A DNA stretch of 64,000 nucleotides from assembly GCF_021458635.1 (NCBI RefSeq), contig NZ_JAIRDQ010000009.1, positions 241,053-305,052 of the forward strand, written 5' to 3'. The stretch comes from Bradyrhizobium monzae. GTDB lineage: Bacteria; Pseudomonadota; Alphaproteobacteria; Rhizobiales; Xanthobacteraceae. How positions within the stretch are numbered: position 1 is the stretch's first letter; every line of letters begins with the position of its first letter. The translations under genes were made by a program, and so were the position numbers. The notes beneath the pieces were generated by a model, which made no database searches, was not told the DNA's origin, and saw nothing but the letters and a program-made list of their open reading frames with translations. Below are positions 7,924 through 16,868 of this stretch, piece by piece.

Positions 7924-9168
7924 ATGACTGAAATTCGTGTGCCGACGCTCGGCGAATCCGTCACCGAGGCCACCATCGGCCGCTGGTTCAAGAAGGCCGG
8001 CGATGCCGTCGCCGTCGACGAGCCCTTGGTGGAGCTCGAGACCGACAAGGTCACCATCGAAGTCCCGGCGCCGTCCGCAGGCACGCTGAGCGAGATCGTC
8101 GCTGCTGACGGGACGACCGTTGCGGTCGGCGCGCTGCTCGGCCAGATCACCGATGGTGCTGCCGGTGCAAAGCCCGCCGCCGCGCCCGCCAAGCCCGCTG
8201 CGGCTCCGGCGCCCGCCGCTGCGGCTCCGGCTGCTGCTCCCGCCGCGCCGAAGGCGCCGCCTGCCGATGCGCCGCTCGCCCCGTCCGTGCGAAAACTCTC
8301 CGCCGAGACCGGCGTCGATGCCTCGACCGTTCCGGGCTCCGGCAAGGACGGCCGCGTCACCAAGGGCGACATGCTCGCCGCGATCGAGCGTGCGGCCTCT
8401 GCGCCGACCCCGGTCAACCAGCCTGCCGCCGCCGTGCAGGTGCGCAGCGCCTCGCCTGCCGATGACGCCGCCCGCGAAGAGCGCGTCAAGATGACCCGGC
8501 TGCGCCAGACCATCGCGCGCCGCCTCAAGGACGTGCAGAACACCGCGGCCATGCTGACGACCTTCAACGAGGTCGACATGACCAACGTGATGGCGCTGCG
8601 CGCGCACTACAAGGATGCGTTCGAGAAGAAGCATGGCTCGAAGCTCGGCTTCATGGGCTTCTTCACCAAGGCCGTCGTGCAGGCACTGAAGGACATCCCG
8701 GCGGTCAACGCCGAGATCGACGGCACCGATTTGATCTACAAGAATTACTACCACATCGGCGTCGCCGTCGGCACCGACAAGGGCCTCGTCGTGCCGGTCG
8801 TGCGCGATTGCGACAACAAGTCGATCGCCGACATCGAGAAGGGCATCGCCGATTTCGGCCGCCGCGCCCGTGACGGCCAGCTCAAGATCGACGAGATGCA
8901 GGGCGGCACCTTCACCATCACCAATGGCGGCATTTACGGCTCGCTGATGTCGACCCCGATCCTGAACGCGCCGCAGTCCGGCATCCTCGGCATGCACAAG
9001 ATCCAGGATCGCCCGATGGTCGTCGGCGGCAAGGTCGAGGTCCGCCCGATGATGTATCTGGCGCTGTCCTACGATCACCGTGTCATCGACGGCAAGGAAG
9101 CCGTCACCTTCCTGGTTCGCGTCAAGGAGAGCCTGGAAGATCCGGCGCGGCTGGTGCTGGACCTCTGA
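7924..9168 (+). CDS. sucB: Dihydrolipoyllysine-residue succinyltransferase (2-oxoglutarate dehydrogenase E2)
   Basis: 414-residue E2 core. An N-terminal lipoyl domain carries the modified Lys42 in LETDKVTIE. An Ala/Pro-rich linker is followed by a peripheral-subunit-binding domain (APSVRKLSAETGVDAS...GRVTKGDML), a second linker and the acyltransferase domain, which ends with the catalytic motif SYDHRVIDG (His385, Asp389). The ATG at 7924 is chosen over the upstream in-frame ATG at 7888 because an AAGGAA site precedes it and the lipoyl domain then starts MTEIRVPTLGES as in homologues. It works with SucA and LpdA. Confidence 0.97.
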   Translation: MTEIRVPTLGESVTEATIGRWFKKAGDAVAVDEPLVELETDKVTIEVPAPSAGTLSEIVAADGTTVAVGALLGQITDGAAGAKPAAAPAKPAAAPAPAAAAPAAAPAAPKAPPADAPLAPSVRKLSAETGVDASTVPGSGKDGRVTKGDMLAAIERAASAPTPVNQPAAAVQVRSASPADDAAREERVKMTRLRQTIARRLKDVQNTAAMLTTFNEVDMTNVMALRAHYKDAFEKKHGSKLGFMGFFTKAVVQALKDIPAVNAEIDGTDLIYKNYYHIGVAVGTDKGLVVPVVRDCDNKSIADIEKGIADFGRRARDGQLKIDEMQGGTFTITNGGIYGSLMSTPILNAPQSGILGMHKIQDRPMVVGGKVEVRPMMYLALSYDHRVIDGKEAVTFLVRVKESLEDPARLVLDL

Positions 9169-9235
9169 TCCCTGATGCTCTGCAAGCGCCGTCGCCATGA
9201 TGCGCGACGGCGTATGTCGAACCATGGAGGCGCGC

Positions 9236-9985
9236 GTGACGGATAAGGTCGTTGTCATCACCGGCGGCAGCCGCGGCATCGGGCGGGCGACCGCGCTTGC
9301 GACGGCCGCGCGCGGCTACCGCGTCGTGGTCGGCTATGCCAGCAACAAGAAGGCCGCCGACGAGGTGGTCGCCGAGATCGAGGCCGGCAACGGCAAGGCG
9401 ATCGCAGTGAAATGCGATGTCGCCGAGGAAAGCGACATCCTCGACCTGTTCAAGGCCGCCGACAAGTTCGGCACGCTTGCCGCGCTCGTCAACAATGGCG
9501 GCATCGTCGGCAAGAGCGGCGTGCGCGTCGACGAGATGTCGGCCGAGCGTATCCAGCGCGTGCTGGCGGTCAACGTCACCGGCTCGATCCTCTGCGCGCG
9601 CGAGGCGGTGAAACGGATGTCGACCAGGCATGGCGGCAAGGGCGGCGTCATCGTCAATCTGTCATCGGTTGCTGCCAAGCTCGGCGCGCCCAACACCTAT
9701 GTCGACTACGCGGCGTCGAAGGGCGCGATCGATTCCTTCACCACCGGCCTCGGTTATGAGGTCGCAAGCGAAGGTATTCGCGTCGCCGGTATTCGTCCCG
9801 GCCTGATCGACACCGATATTCACGCCTCCGGCGGTGAGCCCGATCGGCACCATCGTCTGGCCCATATGGTGCCGATGAAGCGCGTCGGCACCGCCGATGA
9901 AATCGCCAACGCCATCGTCTGGCTGATGTCGGACGAGGCCTCTTACGTTACCGCAGCTACTCTCGATGTGTCCGGCGGACGCTGA
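9236..9985 (+). CDS. Short-chain dehydrogenase/reductase within the 2-oxoglutarate dehydrogenase operon
   Basis: 249-residue classical SDR. The cofactor loop TGGSRGIG is near residues 9-16, an NNGG variant of the NNAG motif is near residue 85, and the catalytic Ser and Tyr-x-x-x-Lys are in LSSVAAK and YVDYAASKGAID. It ends with the usual YVTAATLDVSGGR. The GTG at 9236 is preferred because GGAGG lies 5 bases upstream; an ATG at 9197 would add 13 residues before the Rossmann fold. The cofactor is probably NADP(H), inferred from the basic residue in SRGIGR. It lies between sucB and lpdA, so it is cotranscribed with a complex to which it has no known link. The substrate is unknown. Confidence 0.9.
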   Translation: MTDKVVVITGGSRGIGRATALATAARGYRVVVGYASNKKAADEVVAEIEAGNGKAIAVKCDVAEESDILDLFKAADKFGTLAALVNNGGIVGKSGVRVDEMSAERIQRVLAVNVTGSILCAREAVKRMSTRHGGKGGVIVNLSSVAAKLGAPNTYVDYAASKGAIDSFTTGLGYEVASEGIRVAGIRPGLIDTDIHASGGEPDRHHRLAHMVPMKRVGTADEIANAIVWLMSDEASYVTAATLDVSGGR

Positions 9986-10023
9986 CACATCCTCACAACG
10001 CTAAACTTACGGGACTTTCTCTC

Positions 10024-11424
10024 ATGGCTACCTACGATCTCGTCGTCATCGGCACCGGACCTGGCGGTTATGTCTGCGCGGTGCGCGCAAGCCAGCTCGG
10101 CATGAAAGTCGCCGTGGTCGAAAAGAACGCCACACTCGGCGGCACCTGTCTCAATGTCGGCTGCATGCCGTCAAAGGCGCTGCTGCACGCGTCCGAGATG
10201 TTCGAGGAAGCGGGCCACTCCTTCGCCAAGATGGGCGTCAGCGTCTCCGCGCCGAAGCTCGATCTGCCGACGATGATGAACTTCAAGCAGCAGGGCATCG
10301 ACGGCAACGTCAAGGGCGTCGAGTTCCTGATGAAGAAGAACAAGGTCGACGTGCTCAAGGGTACCGGCAAGATATTGGGCACCGGCAAGGTCGAAGTCTC
10401 CGCCGACGGCAAGTCGCAGGTGATCGAGACCAGGAACATCGTGATTGCGACCGGCTCCGACATCGCGCGCCTCAAGGGCATCGAGATCGACGAGAAGCGC
10501 ATTGTGTCGTCGACCGGCGCGCTGTCGCTGGACAAGGTCCCCGGCAAGCTTCTCATCGTCGGCGCCGGCGTGATCGGCCTCGAGCTCGGCTCGGTGTGGA
10601 AGCGGCTCGGTGCCGAAGTCGTCGTCGTCGAATTTTTGGATCGCATCCTGCCCGGCATGGACGGCGAGATCGCCAAGCAGTTCCAGCGCATTCTCGAGAA
10701 GCAGGGTTTTGCGTTCAAGCTCGGCGCCAAGGTCACCGCGGTCGACTCCTCAGGCAAGACGCTGAAGGCGACGATCGAGCCCGCCGCCGGCGGCGCCGCC
10801 GAGACGCTCGAGGCCGACGTCGTGCTCGTCTGCATCGGCCGCGTGCCGTACACGGATGGCCTGGGTCTGAAGGAAGCCGGCGTTGCGCTCGATCCCCGCG
10901 GCCGGGTGCAGATCGATCCGCATTTCGCCACCAGCCTCAAGAGCGTCTATGCCATCGGCGATGTCGTCGCCGGCCCCATGCTCGCGCACAAGGCCGAGGA
11001 TGAAGGCGTGGCGGTTGCGGAGATCATTGCGGGCCAGGCCGGCCACGTGAATTACGACGTTATCCCAGGCGTCGTGTATACCACCCCGGAAGTGTCCTCT
11101 GTCGGCAAGACCGAGGACGAGCTCAAGCAGGCGGGCGTGGCTTATACCGTCGGGAAGTTTCCCTTTACCGCCAACGGCCGCTCCAAGGTCAATCAGACCA
11201 CCGACGGTTTTGTGAAGATTCTCGCAGATGCGAAGACGGATCGTGTGCTCGGCGTGCACATCATCGGCATCGAGGCCGGCGAAATGATCCATGAGGCCTG
11301 CGTTCTCATGGAGTTTGGTGGCAGTGCGGAAGATCTCGCCCGCACCTGCCACGCGCATCCGACCCGCTCCGAGGCAGTCAAGGAAGCCGCGCTTGCAGTC
11401 GGCAAGCGGGCCATCCATATGTAG
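10024..11424 (+). CDS. lpdA: Dihydrolipoyl dehydrogenase (E3)
   Basis: 466-residue flavoprotein that reoxidises the dihydrolipoyl group of SucB with NAD. It starts with the FAD-binding GTGPGG loop (10-15), has the redox-active disulfide GGTCLNVGCMPSK (Cys42, Cys47), an NAD-binding GAGVIGLELGSVW loop near residue 181, and the C-terminal HAHPTRSEA motif with the catalytic His445 and Glu partner. Length and layout are standard. It closes the suc operon; its position after sucA and sucB suggests a dedicated E3 for this complex, although E3 is often shared with pyruvate dehydrogenase. Confidence 0.96.
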   Translation: MATYDLVVIGTGPGGYVCAVRASQLGMKVAVVEKNATLGGTCLNVGCMPSKALLHASEMFEEAGHSFAKMGVSVSAPKLDLPTMMNFKQQGIDGNVKGVEFLMKKNKVDVLKGTGKILGTGKVEVSADGKSQVIETRNIVIATGSDIARLKGIEIDEKRIVSSTGALSLDKVPGKLLIVGAGVIGLELGSVWKRLGAEVVVVEFLDRILPGMDGEIAKQFQRILEKQGFAFKLGAKVTAVDSSGKTLKATIEPAAGGAAETLEADVVLVCIGRVPYTDGLGLKEAGVALDPRGRVQIDPHFATSLKSVYAIGDVVAGPMLAHKAEDEGVAVAEIIAGQAGHVNYDVIPGVVYTTPEVSSVGKTEDELKQAGVAYTVGKFPFTANGRSKVNQTTDGFVKILADAKTDRVLGVHIIGIEAGEMIHEACVLMEFGGSAEDLARTCHAHPTRSEAVKEAALAVGKRAIHM

Positions 11425-11458
11425 CATCGCGCCCAGCGCTGAATCGGGCGGGAAACAC

Positions 11459-11989
11459 ATGCTGCGCCGCCTACTTCAACCGGTCTGGGTCCTGCTGGCG
11501 ATCATCTTTTTGATCGAGGCCTGGCTTTGGGACCATTGCGAGCCGATCGTCGCGCGTGTTGTCGCGTTGATCCCGCTCGCCCGGTTCAAGGAGTGGTTGT
11601 CGGAGCGCGTTGACGCACTATCGCCTGCGATGACGTTGATCGTCTTCGCCGTCCCGATCATCCCGCTGTTTCCGCTCAAGCTGGTCGGCCTGTGGCTGCT
11701 CACGCATGAATACTGGACCAGCGCGGTCTTCACGATCCTGTTCGCAAAGATGCTCGGCGTCGGTGTGACCGCTTTCGTGTTTGACGTCACGCGCGACAAG
11801 CTTCTGGAGATGCACTGGTTCGAGCGGCTCTATGAGCTCGTGTTGAAAGTGCGCGCCAAGGCGACCGAGCTGGTCGAACCGGTCAAGCGCCGCATCCGCG
11901 AGCTGATCAAGGGCAACGGCGAAGGCTGGTCCTCGCGCACGCTCCGTCTGATCCAGCGCTTTCGCAAGAGCGTGCACGAGGCGCGCTGA
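11459..11989 (+). CDS. Conserved membrane protein of unknown function
   Basis: 176 residues. A first hydrophobic segment, PVWVLLAIIFLIEAWLW, lies near residues 8-24. Two more follow: MTLIVFAVPIIPLFPLKLVGLWLL (about 60-83) and the region VFTILFAKMLGVGVTAFVF (about 92-110). The rest is a basic, probably cytoplasmic, C-terminal tail rich in Arg and Lys that may be partly helical. The ATG at 11459 is the first one after lpdA and removes an improbable N-terminal extension that would overlap lpdA. It begins 35 bases after lpdA and may be read from the same transcript. No family function is recognised. Confidence 0.75.
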   Translation: MLRRLLQPVWVLLAIIFLIEAWLWDHCEPIVARVVALIPLARFKEWLSERVDALSPAMTLIVFAVPIIPLFPLKLVGLWLLTHEYWTSAVFTILFAKMLGVGVTAFVFDVTRDKLLEMHWFERLYELVLKVRAKATELVEPVKRRIRELIKGNGEGWSSRTLRLIQRFRKSVHEAR

Positions 11990-12014
11990 GGGCGGCGGGC
12001 TCGCCTTTATCCTT

Positions 12015-12100
12015 CGTCATTGCGAGCGCAGGGAAGCAATCCAGAATCTTTCCGCGGTGACGGTCTGGATTGCTTCGTCGCTTCGCGCCTCGCAATGACG
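12015..12100. repeat. Bradyrhizobium-type palindromic element, copy A (TCATTGCGAG...CTCGCAATGA)
   Basis: An 86-base inverted element: outer ends CGTCATTGCGAG and CTCGCAATGACG are exact complements. The inner arms GAAGCAATCCAGA and TCTGGATTGCTTC are also complementary, around a TTTCCGCGGTGACGG core. The whole unit can fold as one long hairpin. It lies between a plus-strand and a minus-strand gene that converge, so it may act as a terminator or processing site for both. Confidence 0.8.
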
Positions 12101-12125
12101 CGGTGAGAGCGCTGGCCGCAGCCCC

Positions 12126-12719
12126 TCACCCGTGCAGATGCAACAAATGCGGTGCCCACGCGCCGAGTACGGTCATGCCGAGCCCGGCGAGCGTCAGCAG
12201 GCCGGCGATCCAGGCGAGCGGCAGCATGCCGGTGATGATGGTGGCCGACGCCAGCACGATGCCGATCTGGAAGGCGGCGGACGCCAGCTCGAAGTGGTGA
12301 TACTTCGCGGTCGCCTCGTCGCGTTGATGCTCGGCTTCCTTGGCCTTCTCGGCGAGCTGCTCGGTGCCTTCGCCGGTCTCGGGCTCCGAGCGGTAGCGCG
12401 CCGCGGTCTTCTGCCAGTCGTCGATCTGCTTCTGCACGGCGGCCTTCATGGCGTCATCGGTGGCGGCGCCCAGCGTCAGCTTGCCCTGGTCGGCAGCGGT
12501 CTGGACGACGGTGCGGCGGATGCTCTTGGCCTGGAAGAACGCCCAGAGATTGGAGGCCTCGACGTTCTTGGCAATGGACTCGGTCTGGGCGCCCTTGCCG
12601 AGCGTTTCCGAGATCGCCAGGAACAACGCCAGCACCGCGATCAGAAGCGCGATCTTCTTGTTCTCGCCCGATGCGTGCTCGGCATGCTCGGCGTGCTCCA
12701 TGCTTTCATGTGCGCTCAT
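12126..12719 (-). CDS. DUF4337-type membrane protein
   Basis: 197 residues. A short His/Glu-rich N-terminus (HAEHAEHAS) is followed by a membrane segment around residues 22-38 (KIALLIAVLALFLAISETL), a long polar helical region with many Ala, Lys, Gln and Glu, and two C-terminal hydrophobic segments (about 150-190). The two-end membrane layout with a central soluble helical region is that of DUF4337 proteins, whose role is unknown. The start has a good AGGAGG site (minus strand, CACAGGAGGGGACTC). It stands alone upstream of xerC's 3' end, on the same strand. Confidence 0.8.
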   Translation of the reverse strand: MSAHESMEHAEHAEHASGENKKIALLIAVLALFLAISETLGKGAQTESIAKNVEASNLWAFFQAKSIRRTVVQTAADQGKLTLGAATDDAMKAAVQKQIDDWQKTAARYRSEPETGEGTEQLAEKAKEAEHQRDEATAKYHHFELASAAFQIGIVLASATIITGMLPLAWIAGLLTLAGLGMTVLGAWAPHLLHLHG

Positions 12720-12809
12720 GAGTCCCCTCCTGTGTCGGTTCCCAACGATTGACCGAACCGCGGGCGTCGCGCAAGAGGCATGCTAGCGATGACAGCTTGA
12801 TGTCAGGAA

Positions 12810-13775
12810 TCACCGGCGCGGATGCGCGCTCGCATAGACTTCCAGCAGCCGTTCAGAATCGATGCCGGTATAGATCTGCGTGGTCGAGAGCGAGGAGTGG
12901 CCGAGCAATTCCTGGATCGCGCGCAGGTCGCCGCCGCGCGACAGCAAATGCGTGGCGAAAGAATGCCGCAGCGCGTGCGGCGTAGCGCTGTCGGGTAGCC
13001 CAAGCGCACCGCGCAGCCGCTCCATCGCGAGCTGGATGATGCGCGGGCTCAGCGGACCGCCACGCGCGCCGACGAAGATCGGCCCGTCCTGCGGTAGCGT
13101 ATGCGGGCACATCGCGACATAGTCCTGCACCAGCGCGAGCACGTTTTGCAGCACCGGCACCATGCGGGTCTTGTTGCCCTTGCCGGTGACGATAAGCACG
13201 TCGCCCTCGCCTGGCTTCGGCACCTCGCGGCGCTTCAGGCCGAGCGCTTCGGAAATGCGCAGGCCCGATCCATAGAGCAGCGCCATTACGGCGGCGTCGC
13301 GCGCCAGGATCCAGGTCTCGCGATCCTCGCCGGCGCGCTCGTCGGCGTCGGCCAGGCGCTTTGCCGATGCCATCGGCAGCGGCTTCGGCAAGGTTTTTGC
13401 GACCTTCGGTGCGCGGATGGCGGAGAGTGCGCCGACCTTGCCCTTGCCCTCGCGCTCGAGGAAGCGGCCGAACGAGCGCAGGCCCGCGAGCGCGCGCATC
13501 AATGAACGTCCCGCAATATCGTCGGCACGCCGCATCGCCATGAAGGCTCGGATATCGGTGGCTTCCAGCGACGCAAAACGCGCCAGCGTCACGCGTTCGC
13601 CCCAATGGCTGCACAGGAAATCCAGGCACTGCCGCAGGTCGCGGCCATAGGCCTCCAGCGTCTTCGGCGACAGCCGCCGCTCGGCGCCGAGATGCGCGAG
13701 CCAGCGCGCCATCTCCTGCGCGATCGAGGGATCGGCGCTGGCGAGCTCGATAGGTGGGGCGGCGGCTTTGCTCAT
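12810..13775 (-). CDS. xerC: Tyrosine recombinase XerC
   Basis: 321-residue tyrosine recombinase that, with XerD, resolves chromosome dimers at dif in the cytoplasm. An N-terminal SAM-like core-binding domain (about 18-110) precedes the catalytic domain. Catalytic residues are seen in order: Arg in YGSGLRISEAL, Lys in TGKGNKTRMVP, HALRH (His267, Arg270), His293 in LGHSSLSTTQ and the nucleophile Tyr302 in IYTGID. Length fits XerC. It is divergent from priA with a 112-base gap. No integron, phage or att features are adjacent, which supports the housekeeping XerC over a mobile-element integrase. Confidence 0.93.
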   Translation of the reverse strand: MSKAAAPPIELASADPSIAQEMARWLAHLGAERRLSPKTLEAYGRDLRQCLDFLCSHWGERVTLARFASLEATDIRAFMAMRRADDIAGRSLMRALAGLRSFGRFLEREGKGKVGALSAIRAPKVAKTLPKPLPMASAKRLADADERAGEDRETWILARDAAVMALLYGSGLRISEALGLKRREVPKPGEGDVLIVTGKGNKTRMVPVLQNVLALVQDYVAMCPHTLPQDGPIFVGARGGPLSPRIIQLAMERLRGALGLPDSATPHALRHSFATHLLSRGGDLRAIQELLGHSSLSTTQIYTGIDSERLLEVYASAHPRR

Positions 13776-13887
13776 GCGCTCTGGACGGAATGATTCCGCA
13801 CAGTATATCGCATCACACCCGTTTACTGTTCGCTAAGGCCGCCACGGGGCGCTAGCTTCAAGGCCCCCAGGTTCCGATTCTCCCGCC

Positions 13888-16098
13888 ATGGATCATTCGT
13901 CGCGCAGCCAAACCGCCCCCGCCAGCGCGACCCGCATGGTCGACGTGCTGGTGCCGGTCGCGCTCGACCAGACCTATTCCTACAAGGTGCCGCGCGGCAT
14001 GGAGCTGAAGGCGGGCGATCTCGTCGGCGTGCCGCTCGGACCGCGCGAAGTGCTCGCCGTGGTCTGGGCGGAAAACGCCAATCCCGATCCGCGCCTGCAC
14101 AACCGCCTCAAGGAGGTCAACGAGAAGCTCGATCTGCCCCCACTGAAGCCGGAGCTGCGTTCCGTCGTCGACTGGGTCGCCAATTACACGCTGAGCCCGC
14201 GCGGCATGGTGTTGCGCATGTGCCTGCGCATGGGCGAGAACCTCGGCCCCGAGCGCGTACGCGCCGGCGTGCGCCTGGTCGGCGATCCCCCGAAGCGGCT
14301 GACGCCGGCACGGCAGCGCGTGATGCAGGTGCTGTCGGACCGGCTGCTGCACGGCAAATCCGAGGCCGCCAAGGAAGCCGGCGTGTCGGCCGGCGTGATC
14401 GACGGCCTCGTCGACGAAGGCACGCTCACGGTCGAGCCGATGCCGCCGCCGCCTCCGCCGCCGGCGCCCGATCCGGAGTTCGGGCGGCCGGATTTTTCGC
14501 CGCTGCAGCGTGCCGGCGTGGATGCGATGCGGGCGCTTGCGGCCAATGGCACCTTCCACGTCGCGCTGCTCGACGGCGTCACCGGCTCGGGCAAGACCGA
14601 GGTCTATTTCGAGGCGATCGCGGAATCGATCCGCCGCGGCAAGCAGACGCTGATCCTGATGCCGGAGATCGCGCTCACCGGCCAGTTCCTCGACCGTTTC
14701 GCGCAACGTTTCGGCGTGCGGCCGATCGAGTGGCACTCCGAGCTGACGCCGCGCACCCGCGCGCGCAACTGGGCCGCGATTTCGGACGGGACCGCGCCGG
14801 TTGTGGTCGGCGCGCGCTCGGCGCTGTTTCTGCCTTACGCCAATCTCGGCCTGATCGTCGTCGATGAAGAGCACGACCAGGCCTACAAGCAGGACGAGGG
14901 CGTGCATTACCACGCCCGCGACATGGCGGTGGTGCGCGCGCATATCGCCAAGATCCCGATCGTGCTGGCGTCCGCGACGCCGTCGGTCGAGTCCGAGGTC
15001 AATGCGCGCAAGAACCGCTATCAGCGCGTCGCGCTGCCGTCGCGCTTCGGCGGCCAGCATATGCCGCATATCGAGGCGATCGACATGCGCCGCGAGCCGC
15101 CCGCGCGCGGCCGCTTCATCTCGCCGCGGCTCGCGGGCGAGATCAGAAAAGCGATCGAAAAGCACGAGCAGGCGCTGCTGTTCCTCAATCGCCGCGGCTA
15201 TGCGCCGCTGACTCTCTGCCGGGCCTGCGGCCATCGCTTCGCCTGCACCATCTGCGATGCCTGGCTGGTCGATCACCGCTTTCGCCAGCGCCTGGTTTGT
15301 CACCATTGCGGCTTCTCGATGCCGCGTCCGCACGCCTGCCCGCATTGCGCGGCGGAGGAATCGCTGGTCGCGGTCGGGCCCGGCGTCGAGCGCTTGCAGG
15401 AGGAGGCGGCCGCGCTGTTTCCGAACGCGCGGACCATGGTGCTGTCGAGCGACCTCATCACCTCGATCGAGACCATGCGCAGCGAGCTTGCCGAGATCGC
15501 GGAGGGCCGGGTCGACATCATCATCGGCACGCAGCTCGTCGCCAAGGGCCACAATTTTCCGCGGCTCAATCTGGTCGGCGTGGTCGATGCGGATCTGGGC
15601 TTAAGCAACGGCGATCCGCGCGCGGCGGAACGGACCTGGCAATTGCTCAACCAGGTGATCGGCCGCGCCGGGCGCGAGCAGGGCCGCGGCGTCGGCTATC
15701 TCCAGACCCATCAACCCGATCATCCCGTGATGAAGGCGCTGATCGCCTGCGACCGCGAGGCTTTCTACGACAGCGAGATCGATCTGCGCGAGCGCACGCT
15801 CTATCCACCGTTCGGCCGGCTCGCGAGCCTGATCATTTCGGCTGGCGACCGTCCGAGCGCGGAAGGCCTGGGCCGCCGTCTCGTTGCGCTCGCGCCGCGT
15901 GACGAGCGCGTGGTGGTGCTCGGCCCGGCCGAAGCCCCGCTCGCCGTCATCAAGGGCCGCTACCGCTTTCGCATCCTGGTGAAGTCGGCGCGCGGTTTTG
16001 ATCTCTCTGATTATCTGCGGAATTGGCTCGCGGTGTGCCCGAAGCCGAAGGGAAACCAAAAGCTCGAAGTGGATGTCGATCCGCAGAGCTTTTTGTAG
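13888..16098 (+). CDS. priA: Primosomal replication protein N' (PriA helicase)
   Basis: 736-residue superfamily 2 DNA helicase that reloads the replisome at stalled forks. The N-terminal 3'-DNA-binding domain (VDVLVPVALDQTYSYKVP) is followed by a proline-rich linker (PPPPPPAPDPEF) and the helicase core with Walker A GVTGSGKTEVY and the DEEH box. Two zinc clusters of eight cysteines follow (CRACGHRFACTICD...CHHCGFSMPRPHACPHC), then the C-terminal motifs (GTQLVAKGHNFPRL, QVIGRAGRE). All expected motifs are present. It is divergent from xerC, and its 3' end faces a palindromic repeat and a terminator shared with the converging rlpA-like gene. Confidence 0.96.
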   Translation: MDHSSRSQTAPASATRMVDVLVPVALDQTYSYKVPRGMELKAGDLVGVPLGPREVLAVVWAENANPDPRLHNRLKEVNEKLDLPPLKPELRSVVDWVANYTLSPRGMVLRMCLRMGENLGPERVRAGVRLVGDPPKRLTPARQRVMQVLSDRLLHGKSEAAKEAGVSAGVIDGLVDEGTLTVEPMPPPPPPPAPDPEFGRPDFSPLQRAGVDAMRALAANGTFHVALLDGVTGSGKTEVYFEAIAESIRRGKQTLILMPEIALTGQFLDRFAQRFGVRPIEWHSELTPRTRARNWAAISDGTAPVVVGARSALFLPYANLGLIVVDEEHDQAYKQDEGVHYHARDMAVVRAHIAKIPIVLASATPSVESEVNARKNRYQRVALPSRFGGQHMPHIEAIDMRREPPARGRFISPRLAGEIRKAIEKHEQALLFLNRRGYAPLTLCRACGHRFACTICDAWLVDHRFRQRLVCHHCGFSMPRPHACPHCAAEESLVAVGPGVERLQEEAAALFPNARTMVLSSDLITSIETMRSELAEIAEGRVDIIIGTQLVAKGHNFPRLNLVGVVDADLGLSNGDPRAAERTWQLLNQVIGRAGREQGRGVGYLQTHQPDHPVMKALIACDREAFYDSEIDLRERTLYPPFGRLASLIISAGDRPSAEGLGRRLVALAPRDERVVVLGPAEAPLAVIKGRYRFRILVKSARGFDLSDYLRNWLAVCPKPKGNQKLEVDVDPQSFL

Positions 16099-16116
16099 GG
16101 CCCACCGCTCTCTCCC

Positions 16117-16202
16117 CGTCATTGCGAGGAGCGCAGCGACGAAGCAATCCAGAATCCCTCCGCGGAAGAACTCTGGATTGCTTCGCTTCGCTCGCAATGA
16201 CG
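16117..16202. repeat. Bradyrhizobium-type palindromic element, copy B
   Basis: An 86-base inverted element almost identical to the one near 12 kb: ends CGTCATTGCGAG / CTCGCAATGACG, inner arms GAAGCAATCCAGA and TCTGGATTGCTTC. It starts 18 bases after the priA stop, again between converging genes. Confidence 0.85.
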
Positions 16203-16230
16203 GGAGAGGGCTACGAAAAGCCAACAAAAA

Positions 16231-16260
16231 ACCCGCCGTCCCCCAAGACGGCGGGCTTGT
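16231..16260 (-). terminator. Bidirectional terminator between priA and the rlpA-like gene
   Basis: CCCGCCGT (16232-16239) pairs with ACGGCGGG (16248-16255). Read on the minus strand the stem is followed by TTTTTTG, a strong uridine run for the rlpA-like transcript. On the plus strand it is followed by CTTGTTT, so it may also stop priA transcription. Confidence 0.85.
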
Positions 16261-16342
16261 TTCGCCCGCGCTGTTCCCGCCGCTCACATGTCGGCGGACA
16301 ATGACGAGAACTGCGCTTGTAGGTGAGGCGCTGACCGCGCCG

Positions 16343-16831
16343 TTAGGAGACGACTTCCGCGGTGACGCGGCCGACGCCGGCGCCGGTGAGGCCGATGGCG
16401 CGGGCAGCGCCCGTGGAGAGGTCGAGCACGCGGCCGCGCACGAACGGGCCACGGTCATTGATGGTGACGATGACGCTCGAGCCGCCATGGGTGACGCGCA
16501 GCTTAGTGCCGAACGGTAGCGAACGGTGCGCCGCGGTCATGGCGTTCTGGTTGAAGCGCTGGCCCGACGCGGTGCGGCTGCCGGACTCGTTGCCGTAATA
16601 GGAGGCCATGCCGGAGAAGCTGCGGCCCGTGCCCGACGACGGCGTCATCGACGCATTGGCGTTGCGCCAATCAGAGGTCGCGTTGGAGACGTCCTGGGCG
16701 GGGTGGTGGTGATGGTGAGAATAGCGGTGGTGATGTCTGGATTTGGCGGAAGCTTCGGTGGCAGTTCCCCCAACGAGGAGAGTTGCGGCGACAAAAGCGA
16801 TCGCCGTGCGCGGCCGGGTCAAAGACAGCAT
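16343..16831 (-). CDS. RlpA-type double-psi beta-barrel protein (septal ring lytic transglycosylase family)
   Basis: 162-residue exported protein. A signal peptide spans about residues 1-29 (cleavage after ASA). A His-rich stretch (HHHRYSHHHHH) and a Ser/Thr-rich linker follow, then a double-psi beta-barrel domain with GMASYYGNESGSRTASGQRFN, TAAHRSLPFGTKLRV and VTINDRGPFVRGRVLDLS. The last segment carries the conserved Asp of RlpA. RlpA cleaves denuded glycan strands at the septum in Pseudomonas; there is no SPOR domain and no lipobox here, so the cell-division role is inferred only. The His cluster may bind metal. The upstream region has a palindrome, three GANTC sites and a perfect CtrA-type box. 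Confidence 0.85.
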   Translation of the reverse strand: MLSLTRPRTAIAFVAATLLVGGTATEASAKSRHHHRYSHHHHHPAQDVSNATSDWRNANASMTPSSGTGRSFSGMASYYGNESGSRTASGQRFNQNAMTAAHRSLPFGTKLRVTHGGSSVIVTINDRGPFVRGRVLDLSTGAARAIGLTGAGVGRVTAEVVS

Positions 16832-16854
16832 TTAGTGGTCCCTACGCTAGTATT

Positions 16855-16868
16855 GCCACATATGTGGC
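16855..16868. promoter_or_regulatory. Perfect 14-bp palindrome in front of the rlpA-like gene
   Basis: GCCACATATGTGGC reads the same on both strands and ends 24 bases before the rlpA-like ATG, within its expected 5' leader or promoter. CTAGT flanks it as near-direct repeats. It has the form of a dimeric regulator operator; the binding protein is unknown. Confidence 0.45.

Noticed and set aside
12810..13775. Phage or genomic-island integrase
   Set aside because: The tyrosine recombinase is divergent from priA with no att repeats or tRNA next to it, and its length and motifs match XerC.
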